A model generated the notes under the pieces. It ran no database searches, was not told where the DNA came from, and worked only from the letters and a program-made list of their open reading frames with translations. This document shows, one piece after another, positions 9,201 to 16,984 of a stretch of 17,941 bases of DNA (position 1 is its first letter; every line of letters starts with the position of its first letter). Source of the stretch: Brachionus koreanus (taxonomy: Eukaryota > Rotifera > Eurotatoria > Ploima > Brachionidae); NCBI GenBank assembly GCA_016987375.1, contig PJRA01000485.1:64567-82507 (forward strand), in the 5' to 3' direction. The position numbers and the translations under genes are program-made.

Positions 9201-12018
9201 TAGATTTTTGTTTTCATGTTTTTCAGCTTCAATTTTGGCATTTCAGAAACAGGGTCCAGTGATGACATGTGCACGGAGATTTATGCCGGAGAAAAGCCGG
9301 CATCGGAGCCTGAAATCGATGCCATTCAAAAATTTATTCTCTCCTTGGCTCCCAATTGGCTTTCGTTTATCACACTTCACTCTTATGGCGCTTTATGGCT
9401 GCATCATTGGGAAAAAAATGACTCATCAATGACCAAATCAAACTACATTAAAATAGTAAATAAAAACAATAAGAAAAATTAAAACAAAAATTTTTTTTTA
9501 ACCAAGTGCACAAAAGCTCAATATGCAATCAGCTCAATAAGAAAAAAATTCAATTATTCTTATACGTTTGGCATACCAATCCAATTGTTGTCATGTAAAT
9601 AAAAATTATTTTTATGGGTTATTACAGAGTCACAGAGACTAGCTTTGTTTGAGTTAAGAAACAGCAATCTTTATTCATAAAAACTGTGACAGATAAATGA
9701 ATACCATAAGTCTATTCTTTTTTTGAAAAAAATATAAATTTATAAATTATTAATTTAGAATATAAATCATCAAAAATTTTATCATTATCCAGCTTTATAG
9801 TGTAATTATATTATTTTATTTTAAATTATATTATTTTTCCAAATGCTTTATGTGGAGCATTGTTTAATTTAAGCTTTTTTAAGAAAAAAAATTTTATACT
9901 TTTGATAAATTTGTACTATTTTTTCAAAAGGTAAGGACTCTAGAACAGGCATAATTCTGGAAAATTTCTTAATTCCAAATGTCCTTTTAAGGAGTATATT
10001 TTGTCGTGTTTCAAGCTCACTAAGTTTTTATCTACAATAAAGATTAAGTCGAGTAGGTGCCTCAAAAATGACTGACAAAATTGTTTGTATAAGAAAGCAA
10101 TTAGAAATGGACTGCTTTGCTTTTTTCAACCTTTTTCCACTTTTCTTCAACGAAGTCATTGATAAATATGGTCTCACTAATAGAAAGGCCCGAATATTCA
10201 ACACCTTTGGCGAAAGAAATTTCTTTATCATTAATTACTAATTTAGGTTCATTGCTGACCTTGCCTTTTTGTATAATTATTGCCATTGTTTTGGTTGGGT
10301 TAAAGTCTATTTCCCATTCTATTAAGTACTATGGGAAAATTTCCAAGAGTTTCTGACAAAGACCAAAAGAGGGTTAAAGTATGACTAAATCGTCAGAATA
10401 TGCTATCACCTAAAGATTCGTCCCGTTTATGGAAGCTTAAATGTTTAAATTTGTGCATTAAATTAATATATCATTAATAAAAAAGTTGAATAGGAAAGGG
10501 GATAAAATACCTCCCTGTTTGACACCTTGGCTTATTACAATCTATTTTTATTTTATAACCAAATTGGTTTGGATGAATTTGATTGATGGATAATGGCTTC
10601 ACAAATGGTAGATAAAGGGGTTGATACCTATATAGGTCGGAAGTCAGACGGTTCTTTTGCTTTATCTTTTTTAGAGATAGGTGTTACCATAGATATAAAA
10701 TTCATTGCAAATATTCTCACATCCAGACAATTTTTTGCTTTTAAGTTTTTTAAACATTTTTTTCAATTTCACTAGGAGTGAAAAGTGCCTCAAATTCTTT
10801 AAAACTTTCAAAGTGTTGTCGTACTTTGTTTTCAACTTCTTGCTGTAAACATGTGTTGACTCTATCATTATGAGAAAATAATTCACTATAAAATTTACTG
10901 AAATCATCTAGACCAATTTTTTTGAGCATTTATTTATTTGATTACGGTTAATTTTAAATCGAGCTATTTTCCTCCAAAATATTACAAAACATATTATAAA
11001 AGAAAAGGGAATTAGTTTTAAAGGTTAGTTAATATAGATGATGGTTCGCGAGGATTAATTATTGGCACTATTGCCAAATTTTCCCAAGAACTTATTTTCT
11101 GTAATTCATTTTATTTTAAATTCTAATTAAAGGTATATCAGTGTAATTGAATTTTTTAAAAGCTTTTTGCTTATTTTATGATTTACTAAAAAAGGAGCGA
11201 TAAGAAAGAACTTGGGGAGTGAAACACTAACCGTTAAATTATAACCTATCCAATAAGATTAGATAAATACAATTATTCTTCTCAACAATAGAAACAAACC
11301 TCAATTTCTCGCCCTTTTTTGAGACCAACAAAACCGTTTTATCCGTTAGAGATAAAAATTGTTTTCTATTGGACTAACTTACTTTTTAAACTAATGTAGC
11401 AATCATTTAGAAGACTAAACCGAGAAAATATAGTTTCAAAAATTAACTAAATTCATTATACTTGATCTTTTAAATAAGAAAACAGGGTGAAGCCACTAGG
11501 ATATGTATAAAATCTCAAGATTTTAGTTCTATATAATAGAGATTAGTTCATCAATGAAAAACAGCTCATAGATTTTATCAAAATAAAGTATTAACTCTGT
11601 CTATTTTCAACATATAACATAACTTGAAGTTGCTAGTTTTTTTTTATTAATTTTTATTAAATAAGTATAACATAAAAAACAAAATCAATTTTGTTATTTA
11701 ATAAAATAGAATTAATCTTTAGATGATGCTACAGGTTCGGGAGATTCATGGGCAATGATGGTGGCCAAAATACCTTATGCGTACACCATCGAGATTGGAC
11801 CAACAAACAGTGAAACTTTTGAAAGAGACTTTTATTTTGGCTTTCAAGTACACGAAAGACGCATTGGTTACATTGTCGAAAGGGCCTACACCGGTCTAAG
11901 AGAATACATGAAAACTTTTCTATTTAGACTAAATCATAGCATTCAAGTTAAAATTAAAACAAGCTGCACAAACGACTTCGATTTAATGAATAAAAACTTT
12001 TCAGGCTACTGGAGCTGA
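6288..12018 (+). CDS. Secreted zinc carboxypeptidase zymogen (M14A, CPB-like pocket), CP1
   Basis: Exons: 6288-6358, about 6411-6480, 6526-6720, 6777-6878, 6939-7043, 8868-8978, 9031-9085, 9144-9191, 9247-9455, 9507-9594 and 11723-12018. All junctions except the first keep frame at GT-AG sites; the protein is about 449 residues. MFFRLNCLIGLILS is the signal peptide. The propeptide (VNLMISHDSLGEYESIL..., SIEVLAPGKW...) contains RSKR (6631-6642). In the catalytic domain HAREW (exon 5) gives zinc ligands His69/Glu72, LWRK Arg127, VDLNRN Asn144/Arg145, LHSYG His196/Tyr198, SYDATGSGDSW Tyr248 and Asp255, and YTIEIG Glu270 (bovine CPA numbering). Asp255 is the carboxypeptidase B signature, so release of C-terminal Lys/Arg is predicted. 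CP2 is its tandem paralogue. No AG acceptor fits exon 2 in frame, so either a non-canonical site or a lesion exists there. Confidence 0.85.
7193..7590 (-). mobile_element. mariner-family transposase relic (copy B), C-terminal half
   Basis: On the minus strand, from 7565 down, I read VYEEPAMKIRCFDNKMMLWV (like 'DEP......KVMLCVWWD'), LFELVSDD, HYSEQLE, INASLQEKYPSIV, then LFLQDNAR (second catalytic Asp block) and FFGSKSCEYYKRGMEL, ending KWPKWF-stop at 7193. This is the ordered C-terminal half of a mariner transposase ('F.S...FY..GI..L..RW'). In-frame stops and at least two frameshifts show it is dead. It lies antisense in the large CP1 intron. An AATAAA on the minus strand follows the stop. 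Confidence 0.75.
7665..7985 (+). repeat. Repeat family R, copy B (longest)
   Basis: It starts TGTTAGGATCTGGTGGTTCG and matches the reverse complement of 583-797 over several blocks; it also shares 'aactttattaataa.tggcc' and 'ttacacagtgttaaata.tagtaa' with 14780-14880. A GA run lies at 7846-7857. No coding capacity was recognised. It lies in the CP1 intron, next to mariner copy B but in the opposite orientation. Confidence 0.6.
8190..8510 (-). pseudogene. Unrecognised open frame in the CP1 intron, antisense
   Basis: An open stretch of about 106 codons on the minus strand reads DSFKEGDLDLFRTDEVDRAM, then TDAQNILCTILEVRNELFKL, and continues to NAEMFLS. It has no ATG at its start, and its balanced composition looks once-coding. 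I recognise no domain. It follows the hAT relic on the same strand by about 50-100 bp and may be part of a nested transposon. It is not part of the host gene. Confidence 0.3.
8562..8745 (-). mobile_element. hAT-superfamily transposase C-terminal relic
   Basis: The minus strand reads FLSIPA-stop-SGPIERIFS followed by KSKLTAKILETTHLLVSNM, then LLNEKRIGSHLFERLC and a stop. This matches the C-terminal dimerisation domain of hAT transposases ('fLsiPa(t)SaPsERvFS ... R..L......L..l+.N'). One TGA interrupts 'PAxSGP', but the rest of the frame is open, so decay is moderate. The N-terminal part is not visible. It lies in the large CP1 intron, antisense. Confidence 0.75.
8777..8829. repeat. AAGTC-rich repeat, second copy
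   Basis: The stretch 'aagtcataacattgactta', then 'ttttttgtgacttagac' and 'aaaaactgtgactt', is nearly identical to 5105-5156, the inner part of the palindromic element at 5048-5177. Here the long terminal inverted repeats are not evident. It ends 38 bases before the exon at 8868. Confidence 0.6.
9860..10910 (-). mobile_element. Non-LTR retrotransposon relic with reverse transcriptase core
   Basis: The minus strand carries ordered reverse transcriptase blocks: KSKKLSGCENICNEFYIYG (about 10680-10740, like 'GKS.G.D.I..E'), ISQGVKQGGILSPFLFN (about 10486-10537), IAYSDDLVIL (about 10378-10407, the YxDD catalytic motif) and WEIDFNPTKTMAII (about 10275-10318). Then come GVEYSGLSI and ELETRQNILLKGTFGIKKFS (about 9960-10020). 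Stops and frameshifts separate them. This copy reaches the polymerase core, unlike the Ly6-intron relics, and looks like a different family. It lies antisense in the last CP1 intron and explains the overlapping short open frames on both strands here. Confidence 0.75.
10920..11722. other. Remainder of last CP1 intron, nothing recognised
   Basis: This is AT-rich intron sequence. 'ggttcgcg' at 11043-11050 recalls a word in repeat R but is not extended. The intron ends with TCTTTAG at 11716-11722, before the final CP1 exon. Confidence 0.5.
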
Positions 12019-12076
12019 CCCTAGAAATACTTTATCTTTTATTTATCAAGCTGATAAAAAAAAATTTTTTATCTTG

Positions 12077-12082
12077 AATAAA
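12077..12082 (+). terminator. AATAAA polyadenylation signal of CP1
   Basis: A canonical AATAAA lies 58 nt after the CP1 TGA stop, followed by an A-run. The CP2 ATG follows only 48 nt later. Confidence 0.6.
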
Positions 12083-12130
12083 ATTTAAAAAAAAAAGCTC
12101 GTTTTTAATTTTAAAATTTCATTTAAAAAA

Positions 12131-15100
12131 ATGCTTCAACTATTTATCTATTGTGTGTTTGCTATTCAAATCAGAGGGATTTTTTGCGAACAAGTTGTCA
12201 GAACCCTTATAAAAGCCAAGTACGTAAAAGATATTAGCTTGTTCATCAATTCTAGTCCGGACATAGATCAATGGCTATCTCTGCGCAGCACCAAAAGCTA
12301 CTTTGACTCGGAATACGAGTACTTTGCTGACCTTAAGCTAAACAATCAAAGTCTGGCCTATCTGGTCGATAAATTTAAAGCAGAAATCAAATTTTTAGAC
12401 ACAAACAGTACTCGTAAGGTAAAAAGACTTGTTAAAAATGGTATAGTAGGCAAATATGTGTCTTATGATGAGGTACTGATTTTATTAAATAAATATTTTT
12501 ATTTATTTTTTTTTATTTGTAAAAGATCACAGAATGGATGTTAAAAATGGCCAAAGAAAATCGAGATCTAGTCCGAGTGACTCGTATTGGTAGAAGCTTT
12601 GAAAATCGACAAATTTATGTCTTAAAAGTGGCCTAGTCAATCCATTTGAAATATTTCTCTAACACTTTTTTGTTTAAGATGAGTAGCAAATGGAGAAGTT
12701 GGCAATCAAAGCCTTTGTTTCTATTTGACAGTGGTATACATGCTCGTGAATGGCTTTCAGTAGCTACAAACATTTTTTTAATTGACAAAGTAAGTTTTGT
12801 TTTTTTTAATTTTTTTCTTTCAAAAATATATCAATTAGAATACCTTAATTTAGAAACCAGAAAATAAAGGGATAGAAATTTTTTTTTTCTTAATTGAAAT
12901 TAGAATCAAAATATACAACACAAAATTTTGTATTTTTTACACAATTATTTGGACTATATTATATTCAGTCGATCACATTCATTAAACGCTCATTAGACTA
13001 TTGTTCTCAAGAAGATTATTTATTCTATTGTAAATAATGGGTTCAAGTAACTTTCCAACATAACTTGTCATACTAATTGAACGATAGTGGGAGAATATTT
13101 CTTAAACCAAGAGTTAGACATGTCATTTTCAAGGATAGCATTCAATTCTGTTCTATTTTAACACATAATACTACTTACTTTAAGTTTTACAAAGATTCTC
13201 AAATAAAAAATATCCAACCTTTTTAAAAAAACGAAAAATTTGAATGTTGGAAAAATGATTAATGAGAAAATAAAAAGAATCAAAGTAACATGGTAACTTA
13301 ATATGAAAAAATTAATTTAAAATACTGGTTTTTATACTTGTTGTCAAAAGTTTATAATCGATTAATAATAATATTATTTCAGAGAACATCTCATGGGTGA
13401 TTTAGTAATTAGAACAAAAAAACGTTTGAAGGACAGTTTATGTGTCTATTTTTAATAAGTCTGCATTATTTTTAAGAAATTAGTGAAATCACATAATTTA
13501 GACTAAAATATTTTAAATTGGAAAATAAAAGTAAAAATGAATTTTTTTTCATTAATTTCACTGAGTTTGCTCAGTTCACTGTTTCTAATTTAATATATAT
13601 ATATTTATTCATTATACACCATGAGGATGATGTAAAAATAAAATAAAATAAAAAAAATAAAGTTTTTTTTTTCTTTCTGACTGGGATTAAAATAGATTTT
13701 TTTTTCATAATTGTGTTAGTTAGATGATATAATTTAGTTAAAAGAACTAAGAAATTATTTTTCATTAAATTGTTTAAGAACAAGTTTAATGGAATTTTGC
13801 TAAGTAAAATTTTGGTAAGCAGTTTTTTTCTATGCTTAGAAAGCCTTCGTTTAAGAGTTGTAGGATTTTTTCTTGTTTCCCTTTAGTCATTGATCCAGAA
13901 ATACAAAACTTTATTGAATCAGTTATTCAATATCTCTTACATTCTCGATTGTTTAGTGAGATCTCTTCGAGTTTATCCATTTTTTTTTTCGAGATCTTCT
14001 AGGTTTTCTGTGCTTTCACTTCCTTGTATTTCGTTTAATTCACTTAGGACCGATTTCTTGCTAGTATTTTTTCTGTTTTGCATTAATTCTTTTAAAAGAC
14101 AGTCAACAAGTAATGTATGAAGATTTCTTCTAGCTCATGTATGATCGATTTTTTGCTAATTTTTTTGCTAATTCCCTCTTTTTTTCGACTTTTCGATTAA
14201 CCAATTCATAAATGTTCTTGTAAAAATGTTTATGTTTAATTTTTTTGTTGGGAGCATTTTGTCTGTTGTTTCGATATCTTGATATATAGATACTTTTATA
14301 TAAGACAAATGTTTAACAATTATGTGTGTTTTCAATTAATGCAAAGAGTTAGTCAATAGTAAAATAATAACTACACAAAGGCACAATAATTCTAAAATGA
14401 CTCACTGCGGCTTTCTCTTGAGATTTTCTCCCCTCATTAATTTGATAAATAGGTCTTCTGACTTGTTGGAACCAAATTATTAGTACGGGTGTAACACTCG
14501 TTGATTCTTTTATAAGTCAAAAAGCAGAAACTAGGGAACTGTCGACCATTGTGACCCTTGCGGTATCAGCAATGGCCGGGACCAGACATAGACTATTATT
14601 TTTCTCAGTTACTAATTGATCCATGTAAGGTAGTCGCTGCACGTACTTTAAACATTATTGCTACTGTGAAGTACTTTTAATTGTCTTCTGTGACTTTTAT
14701 CCTCGACGCAAGATGTAATGTTTATCCAATTTCCCGTTTTGACAATAACAACTATAACAAAAAATAATAAAAAAAAATTGTATAATAAAATAACTTTATT
14801 AATAAATGGCCATAAAAAAAATAGCAACAAACGATTTTTTTTACTTTGTTATTTTACACAGTGTTAAATACTAGTAATTTGCTAAACAAACATGAGATAT
14901 AGACATTCAATTTGGCTGATCTTGGTGTTTCAGTTGTGGAAAGAACTTGAATTATTTTTTTTTTATTTTTAGCTAATAAAACAATTTAGAGCTAATGATG
15001 CAGGCGTTGTTAGAATATTTCAAAATTTTGAGCTTCATTTTGTGCCACTATTAAACCCGGACGGTTATGAATATAGCCGTCAGTCTGTACTGAACAGATT

Positions 15101-15904
15101 TTGGAGAAAAAACATGCGTCAATCCTCAAACGGATTTGATCACACATGCTATGGGGTTGATTTGAATAGAAATTTTGATCACAAATGGATGGGTGTGTTT
15201 TAATTAAAATAAAATCTAAAAAGAAAATATTCTTTTGTGGTCTATTAAGTTAGCGGAGCATCAGCTAATCCGTGTTCGGAAATTTATGCAGGTTCACACG
15301 CTGCCTCCGAACCAGAAATTAAAGCACTTCAAGACTATATGATGAGAAAGTCTCCCAAATGGCTCAGTCACATCAGTATGCACTCGTACGGTGCTATTTG
15401 GCTAGCACCGTACTCCTACTCCAGGGAACACTTGCCCGACAATTTTCAAGAAACAGTTGGCTTTGTATAAACTAAAAAAATAGTTTAATAAAATTTGATC
15501 CTAAGTGTCAGAAAGCTCTGACTGCTATTTACACAATAGAAGAAAAGCATGGGTTTAGCTTTAGATTTGGTGTTGCTTCTCATGAGCTGTACGAAGCAAG
15601 TGGATGCAGTGAAGATTGGCAAGTCTTGGTCCTAAATAAACATTGAATGATTATTTTTTTTGTTAGGTCAAAGGATATTGCTAAGGTGAACCACACTTTT
15701 GTCATTGAGCTAAAACCAGACATTACTGACTACTCAGGCATGGGTTTTGAGTATCCAGAGGAAAAAATCCAACAGGCTGCTAGTGAAATTTATGATGGAT
15801 TTTTGGAGTATATTAAAACATTTCTCGGTACAGCTATTCAAAACAGGATTGTCAATGAGTGCAGAAATAGGCTTAATTGGATCAAAGAAATTCAGGATTA
15901 TTAA
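12131..15904 (+). CDS. Secreted zinc carboxypeptidase zymogen (M14A), CP2
   Basis: Seven exons join in frame to 443 residues: 12131-12472, 12526-12627, 12679-12789, 14973-15192, 15250-15455, 15506-15618 and 15667-15904. Residues 1-19 (MLQLFIYCVFAIQIRGIFC) are a signal peptide. The propeptide runs to about residue 105 with a basic cluster TRKVKR. The catalytic domain has HAREW (His169/Glu172, zinc), WRKN (Arg230), VDLNRN (Asn250/Arg251), MHSYG (His303 zinc, Tyr305), LYEASGCSEDW (Tyr356; Glu363 at CPA position 255) and FVIEL (Glu379, catalytic). All residues needed for metallocarboxypeptidase activity are present. An acidic residue at 255 suggests Lys/Arg preference, though Glu instead of Asp is unusual. 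The last intron is GC-AG. CP1 is the upstream tandem paralogue, with several shared intron positions. Confidence 0.9.
12969..13034 (+). mobile_element. Possible small non-LTR RT fragment
   Basis: The frame reads SITFIKRSLDYCSQEDYLFYC, then a stop. 'IKRSLDYCS' resembles the 'LIRS.LDYCS' block of non-LTR reverse transcriptases, also seen at about 5366 and 2540. Only this one block is present, so it may be chance. The rest of the intron from 13035 to about 13820 shows nothing I recognise. Confidence 0.25.
13830..14215 (-). pseudogene. Degraded hydrophilic open frame, antisense in the large CP2 intron
   Basis: The minus strand gives strongly hydrophilic pieces such as KSKKKRELAKKLAKNRS and NTSKKSVLSELNEIQGSE, STENLEDLEKK, in frames broken by single-base shifts. 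The composition looks like a charged coiled-coil segment of a former coding region, perhaps from a transposon. No domain is recognised, and the plus-strand open frame here (13890-14120) is its shadow. Confidence 0.3.
14520..14655 (-). pseudogene. Short unrecognised open frame with higher G+C
   Basis: About 45 codons stay open on the minus strand (CLKYVQRLPYMDQLVTEKNN, then SLCLVPAIADTARVTMVDSS and on to SAF-stop). The stretch is visibly richer in G+C than the surrounding intron, suggesting a once-coding insert. I cannot assign a family, and it lies just upstream of repeat R copy C. Confidence 0.3.
14780..14960 (+). repeat. Repeat family R, copy C (truncated)
   Basis: 'aactttattaataaatggcc', 'tttacacagtgttaaatact' and 'agtaatttgctaaac' match the R copy at 7731-7920. 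It lacks the GGATCTGGTGG start. It ends close to the acceptor at 14972, so the intron's 3' end is partly repeat-derived or abuts it. Confidence 0.55.
15619..15666 (+). other. GC-AG intron of CP2 (48 nt)
   Basis: Exon 6 ends GATTG and the intron begins GCAAGT, which matches the strong consensus for GC donors; it ends TTGTTAG. Joining gives GAT-TGG-TCA (Asp-Trp-Ser), the conserved 'S.DWs' block of M14A enzymes. The nearby GT at 15623 would put the following SKDIAKVNHTF segment out of frame. Confidence 0.85.
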
Positions 15905-15922
15905 AAAGTTTTCGTTTTATTA

Positions 15923-16185
15923 GACAATGTGAAATTTTGTGCAAAAATGTTTCTGCAAACAGTAGATTATTCCACGAATTTATACAAACAAATTCTAAAC
16001 TCTGAAAAAGCTCTTCATTTTCTGTAAAATGCACATCATTTAAAAAAAGCATAAAATTTGCACTAAATTGCACAGTTTTTGCAGAGCTTAGAATTTGTTT
16101 TGAAAAATTTTATAAACAATCTGCTGTTTGCAGAAACATTTTTGCAAAATTAGATAAACTTTTTGTCCCAAAATTTCACATTGAC
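15923..16185. mobile_element. Foldback / MITE-like element with 8-bp flanking repeat
   Basis: The ends are inverted repeats: GACAATGTGAAATTTTG at 15923-15939 and, reversed from 16185, GTCAATGTGAAATTTTG. The inversion continues inside: 'gcaaaaatgtttctgcaaac' (15941-15960) pairs with 16126-16146, and 'acaaattctaaactctg' (15988-16004) with 16082-16098 (imperfect). Both sides carry TTTTATTA (15915-15922 and 16186-16193), like an 8-bp target-site duplication, as made by hAT- or P-type transposases. Nothing is coded. It starts 18 bp after the CP2 stop, and no AATAAA precedes it, so it is probably transcribed in the CP2 3' UTR. Confidence 0.7.
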
Positions 16186-16203
16186 TTTTATTATTATTAT
16201 TTA

Positions 16204-16209
16204 AATAAA
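16204..16209 (+). terminator. AATAAA, likely CP2 polyadenylation signal
   Basis: This is the first plus-strand AATAAA after the CP2 stop, about 300 nt downstream and just beyond the foldback element. The long 3' UTR it implies contrasts with the short ones of CP1 and the Ly6-like gene. Confidence 0.5.
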
Positions 16210-16578
16210 GAATTAGAGTTATAAATATTTTTTTATTTGTTTATTAAATACTTTACGTCTTGTAGGTGATAAAAACAAAATTTAAATGAAAATAATAGAA
16301 GAATGAAATGCGTTTATTTTTATTCTTTCAATTTTTATTAAGTATCATTCAATTAGTGTTTTATTTTCTTGTCTTATCTTTTTTTTTTAAATGTATTTTT
16401 GCATTTTTTATTTTATTTTGTTTTTATGATTTAGAAAATAAAATTAAAATTATAAAATCTTAATGATCATTGATAAACACTGGTTGGGAAGATAATAGTA
16501 TCACTATCAGTATTAAACTCAATTAATGATAATCTAAACAAATAATCATGACTTAAAAAAATATTTTTTTGAGAAAAA

Positions 16579-16584
16579 TTTATT
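16579..16584 (-). terminator. AATAAA polyadenylation signal of the Cys-Gly-Ser-Pro gene
   Basis: TTTATT on the plus strand reads AATAAA on the minus strand, about 48 nt after the minus-strand stop at 16633. This supports that open frame as a real gene in this orientation. Confidence 0.55.
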
Positions 16585-16632
16585 TAAAAAAAAATAGTCT
16601 ACTTTATCACTTTGTTTTAGAAAAAAAAAATT

Positions 16633-16875
16633 TTAAATTTGAAACCATGAGCCACCAAATGAAGCACCACTACACGATGAACCACAAGTGCTAATTGGCA
16701 TTGGTTCTGGAAGAGGCAATGGAGCAGAACATGGTGAACCACAAGAGCTTATTGGCATAGGCATTGGGGCAGAACATGGCGAACCACAAGTGCTAATTGG
16801 CATTGGAATAGGCATTGGCTCTGGTAGCGACATTGGCATTGAAAAGTTTAATGATGAACCACATGGAGAGCACAT
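16633..16875 (-). CDS. Small intronless Cys-Gly-Ser-Pro-Cys / Pro-Met repeat protein, unknown
   Basis: The 80-residue protein starts MCSPCGSSLNFSMPMSLPEP and ends CSGASFGGSWFQI. The middle repeats the theme PMPIS-[T/S]-CGS-[P/S]-CS three times, separated by Pro-Leu-Pro/Met-Pro spacers (SAPMPMPIS, SAPLPLPEPMPIS). Counting the N-terminal CSPCGSS, there are four Cys pairs (one CxxC, three CxxxC). There is no signal peptide or membrane segment. I recognise no family; the composition recalls short Cys-Gly-Pro repeat structural proteins (for example insect Mst proteins of sperm), but that is analogy only. A TATAAA on the minus strand about 80 bp upstream of the ATG, an A-rich leader and an AATAAA downstream support a real gene. 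The opposite strand is also open (16688-16897), an expected side effect of the repeat. Confidence 0.65.
   Translation of the reverse strand: MCSPCGSSLNFSMPMSLPEPMPIPMPISTCGSPCSAPMPMPISSCGSPCSAPLPLPEPMPISTCGSSCSGASFGGSWFQI
16679..16830. repeat. In-frame tandem repeats within the Cys-Gly-Ser-Pro gene
   Basis: On the plus strand, units beginning 'gaaccacaag.gct.attggc' start near 16679, 16736 and 16781. The spacings are 57 and 45 bp, both multiples of three, so the array grew by in-frame duplication with length change in the Pro-Met spacer. Confidence 0.75.
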
Positions 16876-16954
16876 TTTTAATTTTTGTTTCTTTTAATAT
16901 TTGAATTTTCAATTTTAGTTAATTTTTAATTTTTCTTTTTTTTTTTTTGGTCAA

Positions 16955-16960
16955 TTTATA
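16955..16960 (-). promoter_or_regulatory. TATA box of the Cys-Gly-Ser-Pro gene
   Basis: TTTATA on the plus strand reads TATAAA (in GTATAAATTG) on the minus strand. A start site about 30 bp downstream would leave a leader of about 50 nt, A-rich, before the ATG at 16875. AT-rich DNA makes chance TATA words common, so this is moderate evidence. Confidence 0.45.
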
Positions 16961-16984
16961 CTTCTTTTTTGATCAGATAATAAA

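Noticed and set aside
9208..9432. 74-residue frame MFSCFSASILAFQKQG... over CP1 exon 9
   Set aside because: It is in the wrong frame; the overlapping frame carries the conserved IYAGEKPASEPE and LHSYG blocks.
10117..10356. 79-residue hydrophobic plus-strand frame, possible membrane protein
   Set aside because: It is the antisense shadow of the reverse-transcriptase palm region on the minus strand.
12473..12544. Read-through extension of CP2 exon 1 to 12544
   Set aside because: These codons (VLILLNKYFYLFFFIC...) are the intron; splicing at 12472/12526 restores the conserved YDEITEW block.
12646..12678. In-frame ATG upstream of the HAREW exon as a separate gene start
   Set aside because: The sequence is the T-rich 3' end of an intron; the exon begins at 12679 and joins the preceding exon in phase 0.
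13571..13783. 70-residue minus-strand frame rich in Lys and Phe
   Set aside because: It arises from poly-A/T low-complexity sequence with no domain or conserved look.
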